Source of the DNA: Lepidostoma basale
Taxonomy: Eukaryota > Arthropoda > Insecta > Trichoptera > Lepidostomatidae
Assembly (NCBI GenBank): GCA_022606425.2
Contig: JAHDVF020000010.1
Span: 2,356,001-2,420,000 of the forward strand
Direction of reading: 5' to 3'
Length of the DNA stretch: 64,000 bases
Shown piece by piece: positions 10,318 through 19,852 of the stretch. The notes under the pieces were generated by a model. The model searched no databases. It was not told where the DNA came from and saw only the letters and a list, made by a program, of their open reading frames with translations. Made by a program: the position numbers and the translations under genes. Position 1 is the stretch's first letter. Each line of letters starts with the position of its first letter.

Positions 10318-10725
10318 TTAAGGAGGTATTTCACGAAGATCCCTCCCGCAATCAATGCGAATAAAAAAAAATCCTCTCCCCGATAGCCCACTACGTACTC
10401 CGCCAAACAAAATGGTCACGCAAGATGCTATCTCTTACCACAACTCCATCCAGGCACTGCTCCTCTTATCTTTCCCTCGGGAACAGACTTTTTATAAATA
10501 CAATCCCAACTCTAACTGGTCTTCCGTTCCTTGACAATAATGTAAGACTTTATCATAAACCCTAAATCCCCCCTCGCCCTCTTTCGTAGGGACACTCCGG
10601 GCCCCATCATAATACAACTACCAAATCACATTCCAACAATATTTCCTACAGACGTAAGAGGAATAGCCATTAGAGCTGAACCTCTGTAAGCCAGAAGATC
10701 CAAGTCCAAGTCCAAGGTACTTGTC
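10318..10725 (+). mobile_element. Interspersed repeat K with (AAGTCC)n tail, copy 1
   Basis: About 400 bp matching 45288-45622 and 62325-62725: CCCGATAGCCCACTACGTAC, TCCGCCAAACAAAATGGTC, CAATCCCAACCCTAACTGG-type and GGAATAGCCATTAGAGCTGA, ending in AGATCCAAGTCCAAGTCCAA. The hexanucleotide tail suggests a non-LTR retrotransposon 3' end or a SINE mobilised by one. No long frame remains. Confidence 0.65.
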
Positions 10726-10731
10726 TGACTT

Positions 10732-10990
10732 CCGCACAGTTGTTGGTTGTTTCTTCTGTCTTCTTCTCAGTCGTATTCCTCATGATTGAGAGTAGTGTCC
10801 ATCCTGTAAATTATTGACCATGGCACGCCATGTGCTCCTATCATCCGTCAGTCTCAGCTAATGAGAGACCAGTCAGATCCCTGATTTGATCGGACCAGGG
10901 GCCAGTCCCTGTGGTCGCCTTCCTTCCACTTTTCCCATGATGATGAGCTTTTCTAGATTGTCCTGTTCGTTGTTTCAGTAGTACGCAATG
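10732..10990 (-). mobile_element. LINE 3'-end fragment
   Basis: The complement translates to LEKLIIMGKVEGRRPQGLAP, GPIKSGI and DDRSTWRAMVNNLQDGHYSQ, with stops in between. The pattern GKVEGRR followed by DRS.WRAMVNNL is the usual end of a common arthropod LINE ORF2. Confidence 0.6.
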
Positions 10991-11117
10991 CCATTACCTT
11001 TAAGTTTAAATAACGGTTTCAACATATAATATTACTGACACGTAGAATTACTTCGAGTATTGTATGTATTAATTCTAGTTTGATTAAACTAAATAGTAAA
11101 GATAGACGATCAAGTAA

Positions 11118-11256
11118 ATGGCACAATCAAATAAATTAAATGTCGATCGGAGAAATCGACGCGCGTACATGACACGATATATGAATGTTTAATGGATCGA
11201 GAGGTATGTGAGGAAAGAGCAGTGTGGCGGGCCACAGCGTAATGGTTAATTAGTTT
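11118..11256 (+). mobile_element. LINE family A, 3'-end fragment
   Basis: Diverged family A terminus (TGGCACAATCAAATAAATTA, GGAGAAATCGACGCGCGTAC, GAGCAGTGTGGCGGGCC) ending GCGTAATGGTTAATTAG. Deletions within the last 40 codons. Confidence 0.65.
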
Positions 11257-11720
11257 TTTTACGTTTTACTTGATTCACATTATTCGAGCTCCCCGATTTT
11301 CATGATTTTTATTTAAGGTAGCAAATACGAGTATATGCAAAACGTAGTTGGGTGAGAAAAAACACATTAAAACTCCCAGAAATTATAATAGTATGCGCAG
11401 GTTATTTGATATAAAAACAATACCGCCAATTGGACGTACTCATTACAATGTTGCCATTTTGCTATCGCGAAGAGTGAATTTTACCTGTAACTCGAAAATT
11501 AGGCGGCCTCCATATTTATGAGTAGTATTTTCAAATTAAAACCTCGTCTTATACGCTAATTAATTTCTAATATATATAAAAAAAAACAATACATATTCGG
11601 ATACACTTAGAAATTATTTTTTTGGGAATTTAAAAAATATGCTTCTGTTTAAAACGTATAATGTAAACACAAGAACGTCCCTATTTAGATGTTACAATTT
11701 CACGAAAACTCGCGACAATA
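11257..11720. other. Single-copy AT-rich stretch upstream of a candidate first exon
   Basis: No interspersed repeat was recognised here. The sequence directly precedes the ATG and strong donor at 11721-11739, so it is a place where a promoter might lie; no core promoter motif is decisive. Confidence 0.3.
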
Positions 11721-11733
11721 ATGGCGTCACGAG
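11721..11733 (+). CDS. Candidate alternative first coding exon (MASR)
   Basis: ATG in a favourable context (ACAATAATGG) opens four codons (M-A-S-R) plus one base, directly followed by a consensus donor GAG|GTAAGT. The exon ends in phase 1, the phase required to enter the exon at 39355 (which would give MASRG then YAAERHG). A short first exon of this type would bypass the PET domain. There is no transcript evidence, and an ATG plus a strong donor can occur by chance. Confidence 0.3.
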
Positions 11734-12085
11734 GTAAGTACCCTTTTCTGTCATTTGAAGCGTATAACTGTTGAGTCGCCTGTCTATCTGACCAGATCGC
11801 AATTATCAGTAGTGAAAATTTTGGGTGGATCAAGTTTGCTTGCAGTAACTGTTTCATCTGTTAATTTCTAATCTGCTGCATACTGACGTATGAAGTGTGG
11901 TAGTCAGCAAGCGCAGTCTCGGTCTGTATATATTTCGGTTGACCGCTGGACATATTCAATGTACGTGACGTAACTAATGTACGTATTATTAGAGATTTGA
12001 TTTCTATTGTAATTCGTTAACATCTATTTCATTTAACTTATTGAACGCTAAGACATTAACATTCTGGAATTCCATAGTAATATAC

Positions 12086-12586
12086 TTAGGAAATTAAAAA
12101 TAACTTTGTTTAATCCACTAATTATTAAAATAAATATTACTGTTAAAAAAATATATTATTAGTACTTACAACAAATAGCCCAGGTAATTTTTTAAATTTG
12201 AATTATTGTATCGAATTTTATATGCGTTTTTATATTAGTCTTTCTTTGTTTAGTTTTTATTATATTTTTTCACCTAAAGATAGAGGTATCCTCCGAAACA
12301 TGTCGTGTTTTTTTTAATAATTAGTGGATTAAACAAAGTTATTTTTAATTTCCTATTTAAAAAATAATAATTATTAGTACTTATAACAAATAGCCCAGGT
12401 TAATTTTTAAATTTGAATTATTGTATTGAATTTTAAATACGTTTTTTATATTAGTCTTTCTTTGTTTAGTTTTCATTATATTTCTACACCTGAAGATGGA
12501 GGTATCCTCAGAAACATGTCGTGTTTTTTAATATTTTTTTAAAACAATTAGTGGAAAAAACAAAGTTATTTTTAATTTCCTAAGTC
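12086..12586 (+). ncRNA. HH4 element: two directly repeated hammerhead-like units
   Basis: Two units lie head to tail with a 216-bp period: cores at 12274 (CTAAAGA, mutated) and 12490 (CTGAAGA). Each is followed by T, GGAGG or AGAGG, TAT, CCTCC or CCTCA, GAAAC, ATGTC and GTGT. The ACAC before the second core pairs with GTGT after the cleavage site as stem I. The rest of each unit is also repeated (CAAATAGCCCAGGT, TTAGTCTTTCTTTGTTTAGT). The outer ends (CTTAGGAAATTAAAAATAAC on the left, its complement on the right) are inverted. Direct tandem hammerhead units are the hallmark of retrozymes. Confidence 0.65.
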
Positions 12587-12596
12587 TATTTCTTCT

Positions 12597-12772
12597 TCTC
12601 CGGTCTCAATCTAACGATTGGTCTGCAGCAAGGCGACCCATCTCCTCTTCCACTCCGCTCGGTCTTCGGCAACTCTCTTCAACTCCGCATAAGAGGTGCA
12701 GCCCATATCTCGGTAAATCTGGTCCAGGTACTCTTGGCGAGGTTGTCCTCTGCCAATCGATCCCCCGACCTA
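12597..12772 (-). mobile_element. LINE 3'-end fragment
   Basis: Minus frame: GSIGRGQPRQEYLDQIYRDM, GCTSYAELKRVAEDRAEWKR, RWVALLQTNR, stop. A clean C-terminal LINE segment of a family not otherwise seen in the window. Confidence 0.7.
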
Positions 12773-13320
12773 TTTCAAGTCTATTTCATTTATTGCATAA
12801 AACTTTGTGTTGTAACGCCTATACGTAATACTTTCCACATCCGGGCCACGCAAGAAGACGCTAAAATAATTGTGTGGTTGGGGCTATACAAATAATAACT
12901 CGTTTATACAATAAAGTATTGAAAATTTTGTTCCGGATATACGTAGGATCCACGGGTACTAAATTCGCGGTTACTTTACGCGGAGAAGTAATGGGCCCAA
13001 AACACAAAATGCTATAAATTCGGCAATCAAATTTTCAGATCACAAGATGATTGCATGTTCTTAATATTTCTGGAGGCTGGCCAAGGATCGCCCGAGAGGT
13101 AGGGGGACCAAACAGAGGATCCAATAGCTAAATCTAATCACATGCTTTCACGATGCTGTCATTTCATATCGTCAGATATTATTGCAAATAACCGCAAGAT
13201 TTAGAGATATTTCTGTATTTATTAAATCATTTCAGAGGCTGATAGTTCAAAAGGAATTACTTCAATCCATTCTTTAAATTATATCCGATATTTGTAATAA
13301 AATATTTTGAAATTAGTGTT

Positions 13321-13400
13321 TTCAGATATTGCAATTTATGATGTAATAATATATTTTTTCGTATTATAATATTACAACATAAATTGCAATATCTGAAATT
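13321..13400. repeat. Short hairpin, arms about 22 bp or longer
   Basis: TTCAGATATTGCAATTTATG at 13321 is the exact inverse of CATAAATTGCAATATCTGAA at 13379-13398, with an AT-rich, partly pairing centre. Probably a solo MITE or foldback remnant. The surrounding 12780-13430 holds nothing else recognised. Confidence 0.5.
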
Positions 13401-13470
13401 ATATTTTTAGTTTTATGAATGTCAGAAGATAATTAAGCTTTGTATTACAACACGTTTTATTTTCACTGAA

Positions 13471-13510
13471 CTCAGACATGTTTCGGTTACACCTTTATCA
13501 ATGTATACAA
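13471..13510 (-). ncRNA. Hammerhead-like fold, family HH9
   Basis: Minus strand reads TTGATAA, A, GGTGTAACC (3-bp stem II), GAAAC, ATGTC, TGAG. The core is of the UUGANAA type with palindromic ACATGT in stem III. Single arm only; no partner in inverted orientation is seen close by. Confidence 0.5.
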
Positions 13511-13607
13511 TTTTAATAATCAAATAAAACAGAGCGGTAATTGTTGATGGTTGAGGTATTAGTTTTTTTTTAATTTCTTTTTTAATTTATAATAGTAAAA
13601 ACGATTG

Positions 13608-13990
13608 GTTAATGGTTTTACTTGGATTTAATTTATATAATAAATTATATAAATAGTAGTGATAATTTGTTTCGCCTTGCGAGGGCATTCACAAACTGAA
13701 CACAATCGCCAAACAGTGTGCCCATATATTGATTTTAGAAAACTTAAGGGTCGGGGAAATTACATAATGCCTATTTTTCGGTCGTTAAACAAAACCTTCA
13801 AATTTTTTTGTTAAACAACCCAAAATTTGCAATATAAAATTTTCCCCCACCCGGTTTTTTAAAATCACTACAAGGATACACTGTTTGCGATTAGGTTCAG
13901 TTTGAGAATGCCCTCGCAAGGCGAAACAAATTTCTCACTATTATTTATATAATTCATTATTTAAATTACATCCAAGTAAAACCATTAAAT
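13608..13990. ncRNA. Long foldback with two hammerhead-like folds, family HH6
   Basis: Arms of about 115 bp (13608-13725 and 13872-13990) are inverted repeats around a 145-bp centre. Plus arm: TTGAGAA, T, GCCCTCGCAAGGC, GAAAC, AAATTTC (13901-13934). Minus arm: TTGTGAA at the same place, then GCCCTCGCAAGGC and GAAAC. The cleavage-site side is degraded (TTC for GTC), so activity is doubtful, but the layout is the same as in HH1. Confidence 0.5.
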
Positions 13991-14212
13991 AATCGTGTTT
14001 ATTATAATAAATCAGTAGATGATATTACTATAGCACCCTTAAAACGATACAAAGTCGACCAAACTTTCCACCACAACGGAAATAGAAATAGGAGGGATGA
14101 GACCCTATTTTAAGGGACATCCCTACTAGACTAGTCTACCATTGGCACGAAGAAAAAGAATTTAGGAATAACGAAAGCATAATTAATATAAGAATTATGC
14201 AATCACATTTTT

Positions 14213-14272
14213 TAAAGTCGATAAAATTGAAGTGCGTGCTTGACTCTGGATGAATGTGGAAGAGACTATAAA
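14213..14272 (+). mobile_element. Diverged LINE family A remnant
   Basis: Faint match to the family A end (AAAATTGAAGTGCGTGCTTG, then TGAATGTGGAAGAGACTA). Too diverged to place with certainty. Confidence 0.35.
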
Positions 14273-14584
14273 TACAAATAAATGCGATAGACTTGCTTAT
14301 TTGACAACTTCAACCTGTGGATTTATTTATTGTCACTTTGTGTTGTGAATTCGCATTTGAATATTTTTTTCATAATATTTTAATTTCACAATATTTTTTT
14401 CGCACTTTTCATGATTTTGATTCAGGACACAGACAGCCTTCCTCGAAGGAGAAATTTCAACAAACTAACTTCTATTTGTTATGAAATTTAACTTAAGATT
14501 AAAATTTCTTCACCGTGGAAAGGCATGTGTGTCGCGAAATATGTTTGTTAAAAGTGCAAAAAAAAAATAAAAAAATGTAAAACA

Positions 14585-15055
14585 TCATATTGGTCCACTG
14601 CATTCCTCTTGGGCATGCTGAGAACCAATTGTTTACACTTGAAGGGATGGGTGCGCACTTACCCATTTCTTCAGACATATCAGGAATTTTTTTTGAGAAT
14701 TCCGTCATCTTGGAGGCTATCCATCTCTATGTTCCGGATGGTTATCTTCGACAGCGTCAGCTCAGACTGTTTTATCTCCCAGCATACAGAACCAACCTGC
14801 CTCTGGTGATGCCGGTTGGGAGAGCGTGAACATGATCACTTCGGAGATCGATGTCCGACAAATACTCTTGACTTTGGAGAGTATCTTGTATTCCTAATGT
14901 CTAACCATCTCTCATGCGTTCTTGGTATTATATTTATTATATTTTACCTGTTCTCAATAGATGTCCTAAACTATTATATAATAAATGTTTGTAATATCTT
15001 TTGAGAAAATAATCTGATTTAAATTGATTTGATTTGATTTGATTACTTATTATTT
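14585..15055 (+). mobile_element. Interspersed repeat H (LINE 3' end with GATTT tail), copy 1
   Basis: An open segment reads HCIPLGHAENQLFTLEGMGA, FFENSVILEAIHLYVPDGYL and LPAYRTNLPLVMPVGRA, then a noncoding part with GTTCTTGGTATTATATTTAT and CTGTTCTCAATAGATGTCCT, ending in a (GATTT)n tail at 15030-15052. Copies: 20385-20825 (plus), 24016-24560 (minus), 49190-49345 (3' end) and 54055-54360 (minus). The pentanucleotide tail and a coding 5' part point to a non-LTR retrotransposon; the clade is not identified. Confidence 0.65.
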
Positions 15056-15065
15056 AACATTATAG

Positions 15066-15147
15066 AAAACGTACGTTTTCTAGAAATATTCAAATATATG
15101 ATACATTTATTATGGGGGTACATGTTTCGCCTTGCTAAGGCTATGTG
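15066..15147 (-). repeat. HH1 element remnant, one arm
   Basis: GTACGTTTTCTAGAAATATT and GTACATGTTTCGCCTTGCTA are HH1 arm sequence. The minus-strand fold has GCCTTAGCAAGGC-type stem II and GAAACATGT, but the upstream core is lost. Confidence 0.5.
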
Positions 15148-15252
15148 TATTTAATTTCTCACTACAATTGACATTAACCTATTCGTGTTGCTTTTGAAAG
15201 CGGGTTGATTTTTTGAATATATTTATTTAAGGATATATATACTATATTTCAG

Positions 15253-15367
15253 GAAGACGTGTCAGGAGTGCAAGTGCCCCCGGGAAGCGCACGAAGCTTA
15301 CAGAAAGGAGTGGCAAGAGTTCGGAGAGCCTCTTACACTCCTTGCTCCAGGCATCTTACCAAACAAG
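15253..15367 (+). CDS. Lmpt: Limpet/Testin-like PET-LIM protein, Cys-rich N-terminal exon
   Basis: Flanked by TATATTTCAG acceptor and AAG|GTATTT donor. It starts in phase 2 and ends in phase 0, encoding 38 residues from KTCQECKCPREAHEAYRKEW to PGILPNK. The CxxCxC motif followed by PRE.H is the conserved block that precedes the PET domain in Limpet and Testin family proteins (Testin has RKICRNCKC at the same place). The family binds cytoskeletal partners through LIM domains at muscle Z-discs, focal contacts and actin fibres. The PET domain should follow, but the next supported exon (34131) starts only in its second half. Limpet is preferred over Testin because of the 34131 exon. Confidence 0.75.
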
Positions 15368-15555
15368 GTATTTTTCAACTCACCTATTATTCTGTTCTAC
15401 TAACATCAAATAAAAGTAACAAATAAACAAAGTATTCATTAGTTGAGCAGACAATACTAGAATACAAAATGTCTGTAAATTAGGTCAAACGCATCAGAGA
15501 GATGTCATTTGTTGTTTCTTGAACATTGATGTAAAACATGTTAAATAATTAAATA

Positions 15556-16300
15556 GTCCATTGTTTTGGCCGAAACACTATGACACCTTAACATTTTAAA
15601 CTGTTAAATTAAAAATCTTTGTTTTTTGTATCACAATTGTATTTTATTTTACGCGACAGCTGTTTCATCAAGCTATTTTGACATCATCATGTGTTAGGAT
15701 AATATATCAAATGTCAAATTTTCGTGATTTTTCGGATCATTATGTGTATTTGTTCCTATGTCAACTTAATTATTTCTTTGATATAATTTTGAAGTTCTTG
15801 CTGAAATTGAGTTAGGTACCTAAATATTTTAATTAAAAGAACGGTTAGTTACTATTTATAGGAGAAAATATTAAAGGTGGAAAATATAATAATAAAATAA
15901 AAATATTAATAATAAAACAGTAATTAGAAGGAACAATTACACATAGTATAGAGTCAAAAACGATGAAACAAAATAAATTAAAAACGATAAACAATAACAG
16001 GAAGTAAATTACATTAATAGGAAAGGTGACAAAAGTTGAAACTAATATTATTATTTTTTAGCTAGATTGTATAGGGGAAAAGTTTTTAATGTACTTTATA
16101 CTAATGGGGAATAAGCTGAATTTGGTTGTTTATAACATTTAGTTTCAAAATTTTCTAATTTCTCTAATTCGATATTTGATATATTATTGTAACACCTGAT
16201 GATGTCAATATATCTTGATGAAACAGCTGTCGCGTAAAATAAAATACAATCGTGATACAAATAACAAAGTTATTTCATTTAACAGTTTAAAATGTTAAAT
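15556..16300. ncRNA. HH2 element: inverted hammerhead-like pair, 500 bp apart
   Basis: Plus fold at 16191-16237: CACCTGATGA (core 16196-16202), T, GTCAA...TTGAT, GAAAC (16220-16224), palindrome ACAGCTGT (16223-16230), C, GCG. Minus fold at 15652-15697 is the same with ATGATGA (C3 changed). Outer flanks (TTTTGGCCGAAACACTATGA on the left, AACAGTTTAAAATGTTAAAT on the right) are inverted too. The 500-bp centre is AT-rich and unassigned. The plus copy has all core nucleotides. Confidence 0.6.
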
Positions 16301-16303
16301 AAT

Positions 16304-16476
16304 GAATACGAATGAAATCGTCTGTTTTCTAGAAGTTTTATTATATTTTATGGGAATGACATGTTTCGCCTTGCTAAGGCATTATCGAATTGTAATGTCT
16401 TAGCGAGGTGAAACATGTCATTCTCATAAAATATTATAAAACTTTTATAAATAGACGTTTTCATTAGAATTAATTA
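16304..16476. ncRNA. HH1 foldback element
   Basis: Minus fold at 16357-16392: GACATGTTTCGCCTTGCTAA, GGCATTATCGAAT, which read in reverse gives the GATAATGCC core side, GCCTTAGCAAGGC stem II, GAAAC and ATGTC. The plus arm (16390-16422) is diverged (TTGTAATGTCTTAGCGAGGT, GAAACATGTC). Arms extend to CGAATGAAA and its inverse. Confidence 0.55.
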
Positions 16477-16656
16477 TGGAAAGATGTCGACGTGTTTTAC
16501 CTAATATAATATAATGCGTGACGTTAAACTTTTTTCCATATATTTTTTTTCTTATTTTTACTTTTCTTCTTCTCCAAATGTAGGCACTTTGGTATTTTTC
16601 TTTAATTTTTTTAAATAAATAAAGTTACCTACTTCCACTTTTTATCTTTATTTCGA

Positions 16657-16700
16657 CAGCGACCGGTTTTACCAGGCTAGCTGGTATCGACAGACTGGTT
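16657..16700 (-). ncRNA. Hammerhead-like fold, HH7 variant
   Basis: Minus strand: CTGTCGA core, T, ACCAGCTAGCCTGGT (perfect 5-bp stem II), AAAAC, palindrome ACCGGT, C, GCTG. Stem I could pair CAGT with GCTG-side bases using one G-U pair. Core changes at A6 and G12 make activity unlikely, but stem II, stem III and stem I are all intact. Confidence 0.4.
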
Positions 16701-16849
16701 GATGCCAGCATACAATATTATAAATAGATTAAAAAAACATAGTTTTATTTAAAGATTATTTAAAATCAACATCCATTAAGAGATATCAGTAAAATCATTA
16801 GTTTACATAAATATTGTTTACACTTTGATTAAAATAGAAATATATCGAC

Positions 16850-17865
16850 CGAAGCAAAGATAGCAGTGCACAATGGAGTTCTACTGCCGACCTTTTTGTA
16901 TGGAAGTGAAGCTTGGATTTGACAGAAGATTTGACGGGATAAATGCCGTATAAATTTGGTAACTAAGAAGAATGTGCGAAAAATATTATATGCTAGAATA
17001 CTTAATTGAAGTAAGAAAGAAATGTAGGCCGATGAATACTTCTTAAATAAAATAATGATGGTTTGGATATATGGAACAAATGGATGAAAATAAACATATT
17101 ACAATACAAGTAATGTGAATGGAAAAATAAGTAAAGGAAGGCCAAGGAAGACATCTTCTTCAGCTTGTCTCCATCCACTGATGGACGTAAGCCTCTCCAC
17201 CCCCACGCCATCTCTCTCGGTCTCTCGACAGTATTCTCCTGGCCCTTCCTGCCGTCCGCACAATATCATCGCTCCACCTGGTAGGCTGTCTCCCTACACT
17301 TCTCCAGCCCAACCTTGGCCTCCATTCAGTAACACTCTGGCATCTTCCATCATCCCGTCGACACACAGACCAGCCCACTGCCACTTCATCCTTGCAATGC
17401 GTATCCCTACATCGATGACCCTGGTGCGTCTTCTAATCTCCACGTTGGGTATATGGTCTCAAATTGAGATACCCAACATGGATATTTCCATGGCCATATG
17501 CAACGTTAATTTTGTGCTTTGGTTCTTTAGTTAACGTCCATGTCTCGCATCCATAGGTCACCACAGGTAACACATACCTGTCCAACACTTTTGTTTTTTT
17601 GTCCAACTTGAAGATGTTGCCCAACCCCCCGAATGAAGACCAACCGAGCTGTATTCTCCTATCAATTCTTCAGGCCAAAGAATACTTGGCAAGACCAAAT
17701 TAATCAACTGAAAGGCGGCGATTTTAAAAGTAAGAACAATCGACACGATGTATTAATGTAGAGATGTGCTAGAGTTATGTTAGAATAGAACAGTGTGGTG
17801 GTCCATCTTCTCTGCCTACCTCTCCAGAGAAACGGCGTGATGGTTAGTTAGTTAGTTAATAAACA
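16850..17865 (+). mobile_element. LINE family A copy interrupted by another LINE
   Basis: Family A is recognisable at 16850-17152 (AGCAGTGCACAATGGAGTTC, then AGGCCAAGGAAGAC) and resumes at 17672-17865 (AATACTTGGCAAGACCAAAT to AACGGCGTGATGGTTAGTTA). The gap is filled by the LINE at 17153-17671, flanked by a 14-bp duplication AGGCCAAGGAAGAC / AGGCCAAAGAATAC (17139-17152 and 17672-17685). Confidence 0.8.
17153..17671 (-). mobile_element. LINE (RTE-like, D2), inserted in a family A copy
   Basis: Minus translation: YVLPVVTYGCETWTLTKEPK, then AVGWSVCRRDDGRC region, RPRLGWRSVGRQPTRWSDDI, RTAGRARRILSRDRERWRGG and EAYVHQWMETS. Several frameshifts. The 14-bp target duplication shows it is younger than its host copy. 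Confidence 0.75.
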
Positions 17866-18019
17866 CGTGAATTCTCTAAAAACCGAGTGAGTAATTTGGA
17901 ACGAAGGATTTGTGGCGACGGTGTTTGAAATTTATATTTAATAATGTGTAAATGCCTCTTCAACAAGCCATTTTCCAAGTACCTGTGCAATAAATAAAAG
18001 GTTGAGCAAACTTTTCATG

Positions 18020-18116
18020 GCCCAGACAGGTGGATACAGTGCCGGATTAGCCATATAGCACAAGTAGCGAGTAATGCGGGCCCGCGTTTTTTGGAGGTCC
18101 CGCGCATATACTCTCT
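18020..18116. mobile_element. DNA-transposon-like fragment
   Basis: The phrase CAGTGCCGGATTAGCCATA with a GC-rich follow-up (GCGGGCCCGCG) resembles the terminal region of common insect cut-and-paste elements. It abuts a truncated family A copy at 18117. No partner terminus is visible, so the call is tentative. Confidence 0.3.
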
Positions 18117-18838
18117 TATATTGAAGTGAAGCATGGAAATAACAAAAGTAGGGTGAAATTAGAATAAATGCAGTAGAAATGAGATCTCTTAGACCAGTGT
18201 TTCCCAAACTTGAAAAAAACAAAACCGTGGACCTCCTGCTGATTCATTGTATTTTGTGCGGACCTCCTACTTTCGTAATATTATTTTTGACACAGCAAAA
18301 TTAAGCCAATAGAAAAAAATTTCGAATTTTTTTTGTTCATCTGTAATCCGATTTTCTTAAATGAGCAAAAAAAAGACCGTCTCCGATTCCACGAATGAGC
18401 TAAATAAAAATGGTCGCCGTAAACCTTGCACGGACTCAGGGTTGTTCAGGGACCCCCAAATCAATTTTAATTTTTCACGGACCCCCTAAATGATCCCAGA
18501 GACCCCTGGACCACTTTGCGAAACACTGTTTTAGACGAATAAGTGATAAATATATATGATAGAGTGTCAAATGCAAATATAAGAAGTGAAAGCAGTGTAA
18601 ATGAAAGTGTTATTAACATAATAATGAAAGGGATATATGATGGTTTGGACACATGGAAGAATAGATGAAGAAATAATGGTAAAGAAAATATATGTGAATT
18701 ATGTAAACGGAAGAAGAAATAGAGGATGACACAAGAATTCGTGGGACGATCAAATCAATATAATATATTATATTAAACGTCGCGTCGGCCACGTAAGGAG
18801 TCAGAGAAATCACACGCGAAGTAAAGCAGGAAATTTTC
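18117..18838 (+). mobile_element. LINE family A copy carrying a hAT-like MITE
   Basis: The LINE runs from GAAGTGAAGCATGGAAATAA through ATGCAGTAGAAATGAGATCT, is interrupted at 18195-18528, and resumes AGACGAATAAGTGATAAATA through GGTAAAGAAAATATATGTGA to about 18838, where an HH1 element replaces its end. Confidence 0.75.
18195..18528. mobile_element. hAT-like non-autonomous element (MITE), 334 bp
   Basis: Terminal inverted repeats CAGTGTTTCCCAAACT and, in reverse, CAGTGTTTCGCAAAGT. Flanked by an 8-bp duplication TCTTAGAC / TTTTAGAC (18187-18194 and 18529-18536). TIR start CAGTG and 8-bp duplication are typical of hAT elements. No transposase frame. A partial copy of this element together with its LINE flank is duplicated at 19185-19386. 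Confidence 0.8.
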
Positions 18839-19056
18839 CTATTGTTTCTTGAACAATGATGTAAAACTTCGTTTTAAATAATTAATACGAATGAAAACGT
18901 CCGTTTTCTAGAAGTTTTATTATGTATTATGTCAAGTTTCGCATAAAGGCATTTTCAAATGTCATTTGAAAATCCCTTAGACAGGCGAAACATGTCATTC
19001 ACATAAAATATAATTAAACTTCTAGAAAACATACGTTTAAATTCGTATTAATTTTG
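18839..19056. repeat. HH1 foldback element
   Basis: Standard HH1 structure: TTGTTTCTTGAACAATGATG border, CGAATGAAAACGTC arm, minus fold near 18928-18960 (GTCAAGTTTCGCATAAAGGC) and plus fold near 18960-19000 (GGCGAAACATGTCATTCAC). Core positions are mutated in both. Confidence 0.55.
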
Positions 19057-19617
19057 TCAAGAAAGATCGGTGTTGCGGTCCAACGTTTATGCTACATTGT
19101 AGGGAGATGGAGTGATGATTAGTTAGTTATTAAAACTTGTATTATATTAATATAATCGTACAAAATTCAGGGTCTCTTAGTAACATTTTCTTAAATGAGC
19201 AAAAAAAAGACCGTCTCCGATTCCACGAATGAGCTAAATAAAAATGGTCGCCGTAAACCTTGCACGGACTCAGGGTTGTTCAGGGACCCCCAAATCAATT
19301 TTAATTTTTCACGGACCCCCTAAATGATCCCAGGGACCCCTGGACCACTTTGCGAAACACTGTTTTAGACGAATAAGTGATAAATATAGAAGATATATAT
19401 ACTAATCATCACTCCATCTCCCGACAATGTAGCATAAACGTTGGACCGCAACACCGATCTTTCTTGATAAAATTAATACGAATTTAAACGTATGTTTTCT
19501 AGAAGTTTTATTATATTTTATGTGAATGACATGTTTCGCCTGTCTAAGGGATTTTCAAATGACATTTGAAAATGCCTTTATGCGAAACTTGACATAATAC
19601 ATAATAAAACTTCTAGA
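18907..19617. repeat. 217-bp inverted duplication with direct-repeat spacer
   Basis: 18907-19123 and 19401-19617 are near-identical inverted copies. They include an HH1 foldback and a LINE family A tail (GGGAGATGGAGTGATGATTA). The spacer contains 19185-19386, a direct copy of 18351-18552 (right half of the hAT-like MITE plus its LINE flank). Since two unrelated elements and their junctions are copied together, this is a genomic rearrangement rather than transposition. Confidence 0.8.
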
Positions 19618-19852
19618 TACGAATAAGTGATAAATATGCCACAGGCCCGCGCTGGCGTAATCCGTCACTGGTGAGATAGGTGACCAACCCACCATTTGGC
19701 AATGACCGAGTGGAAAATATAATTTACGGCCGTTCAGTTTTCCCACTGATTTATTCATTCATATTTTAATTTGATAAATTGATATGATACATAAACTATT
19801 CGTTGACGGTTACCCTTCCCTTACCGGTGCTGTGTAGCTAGCATACATTGCT

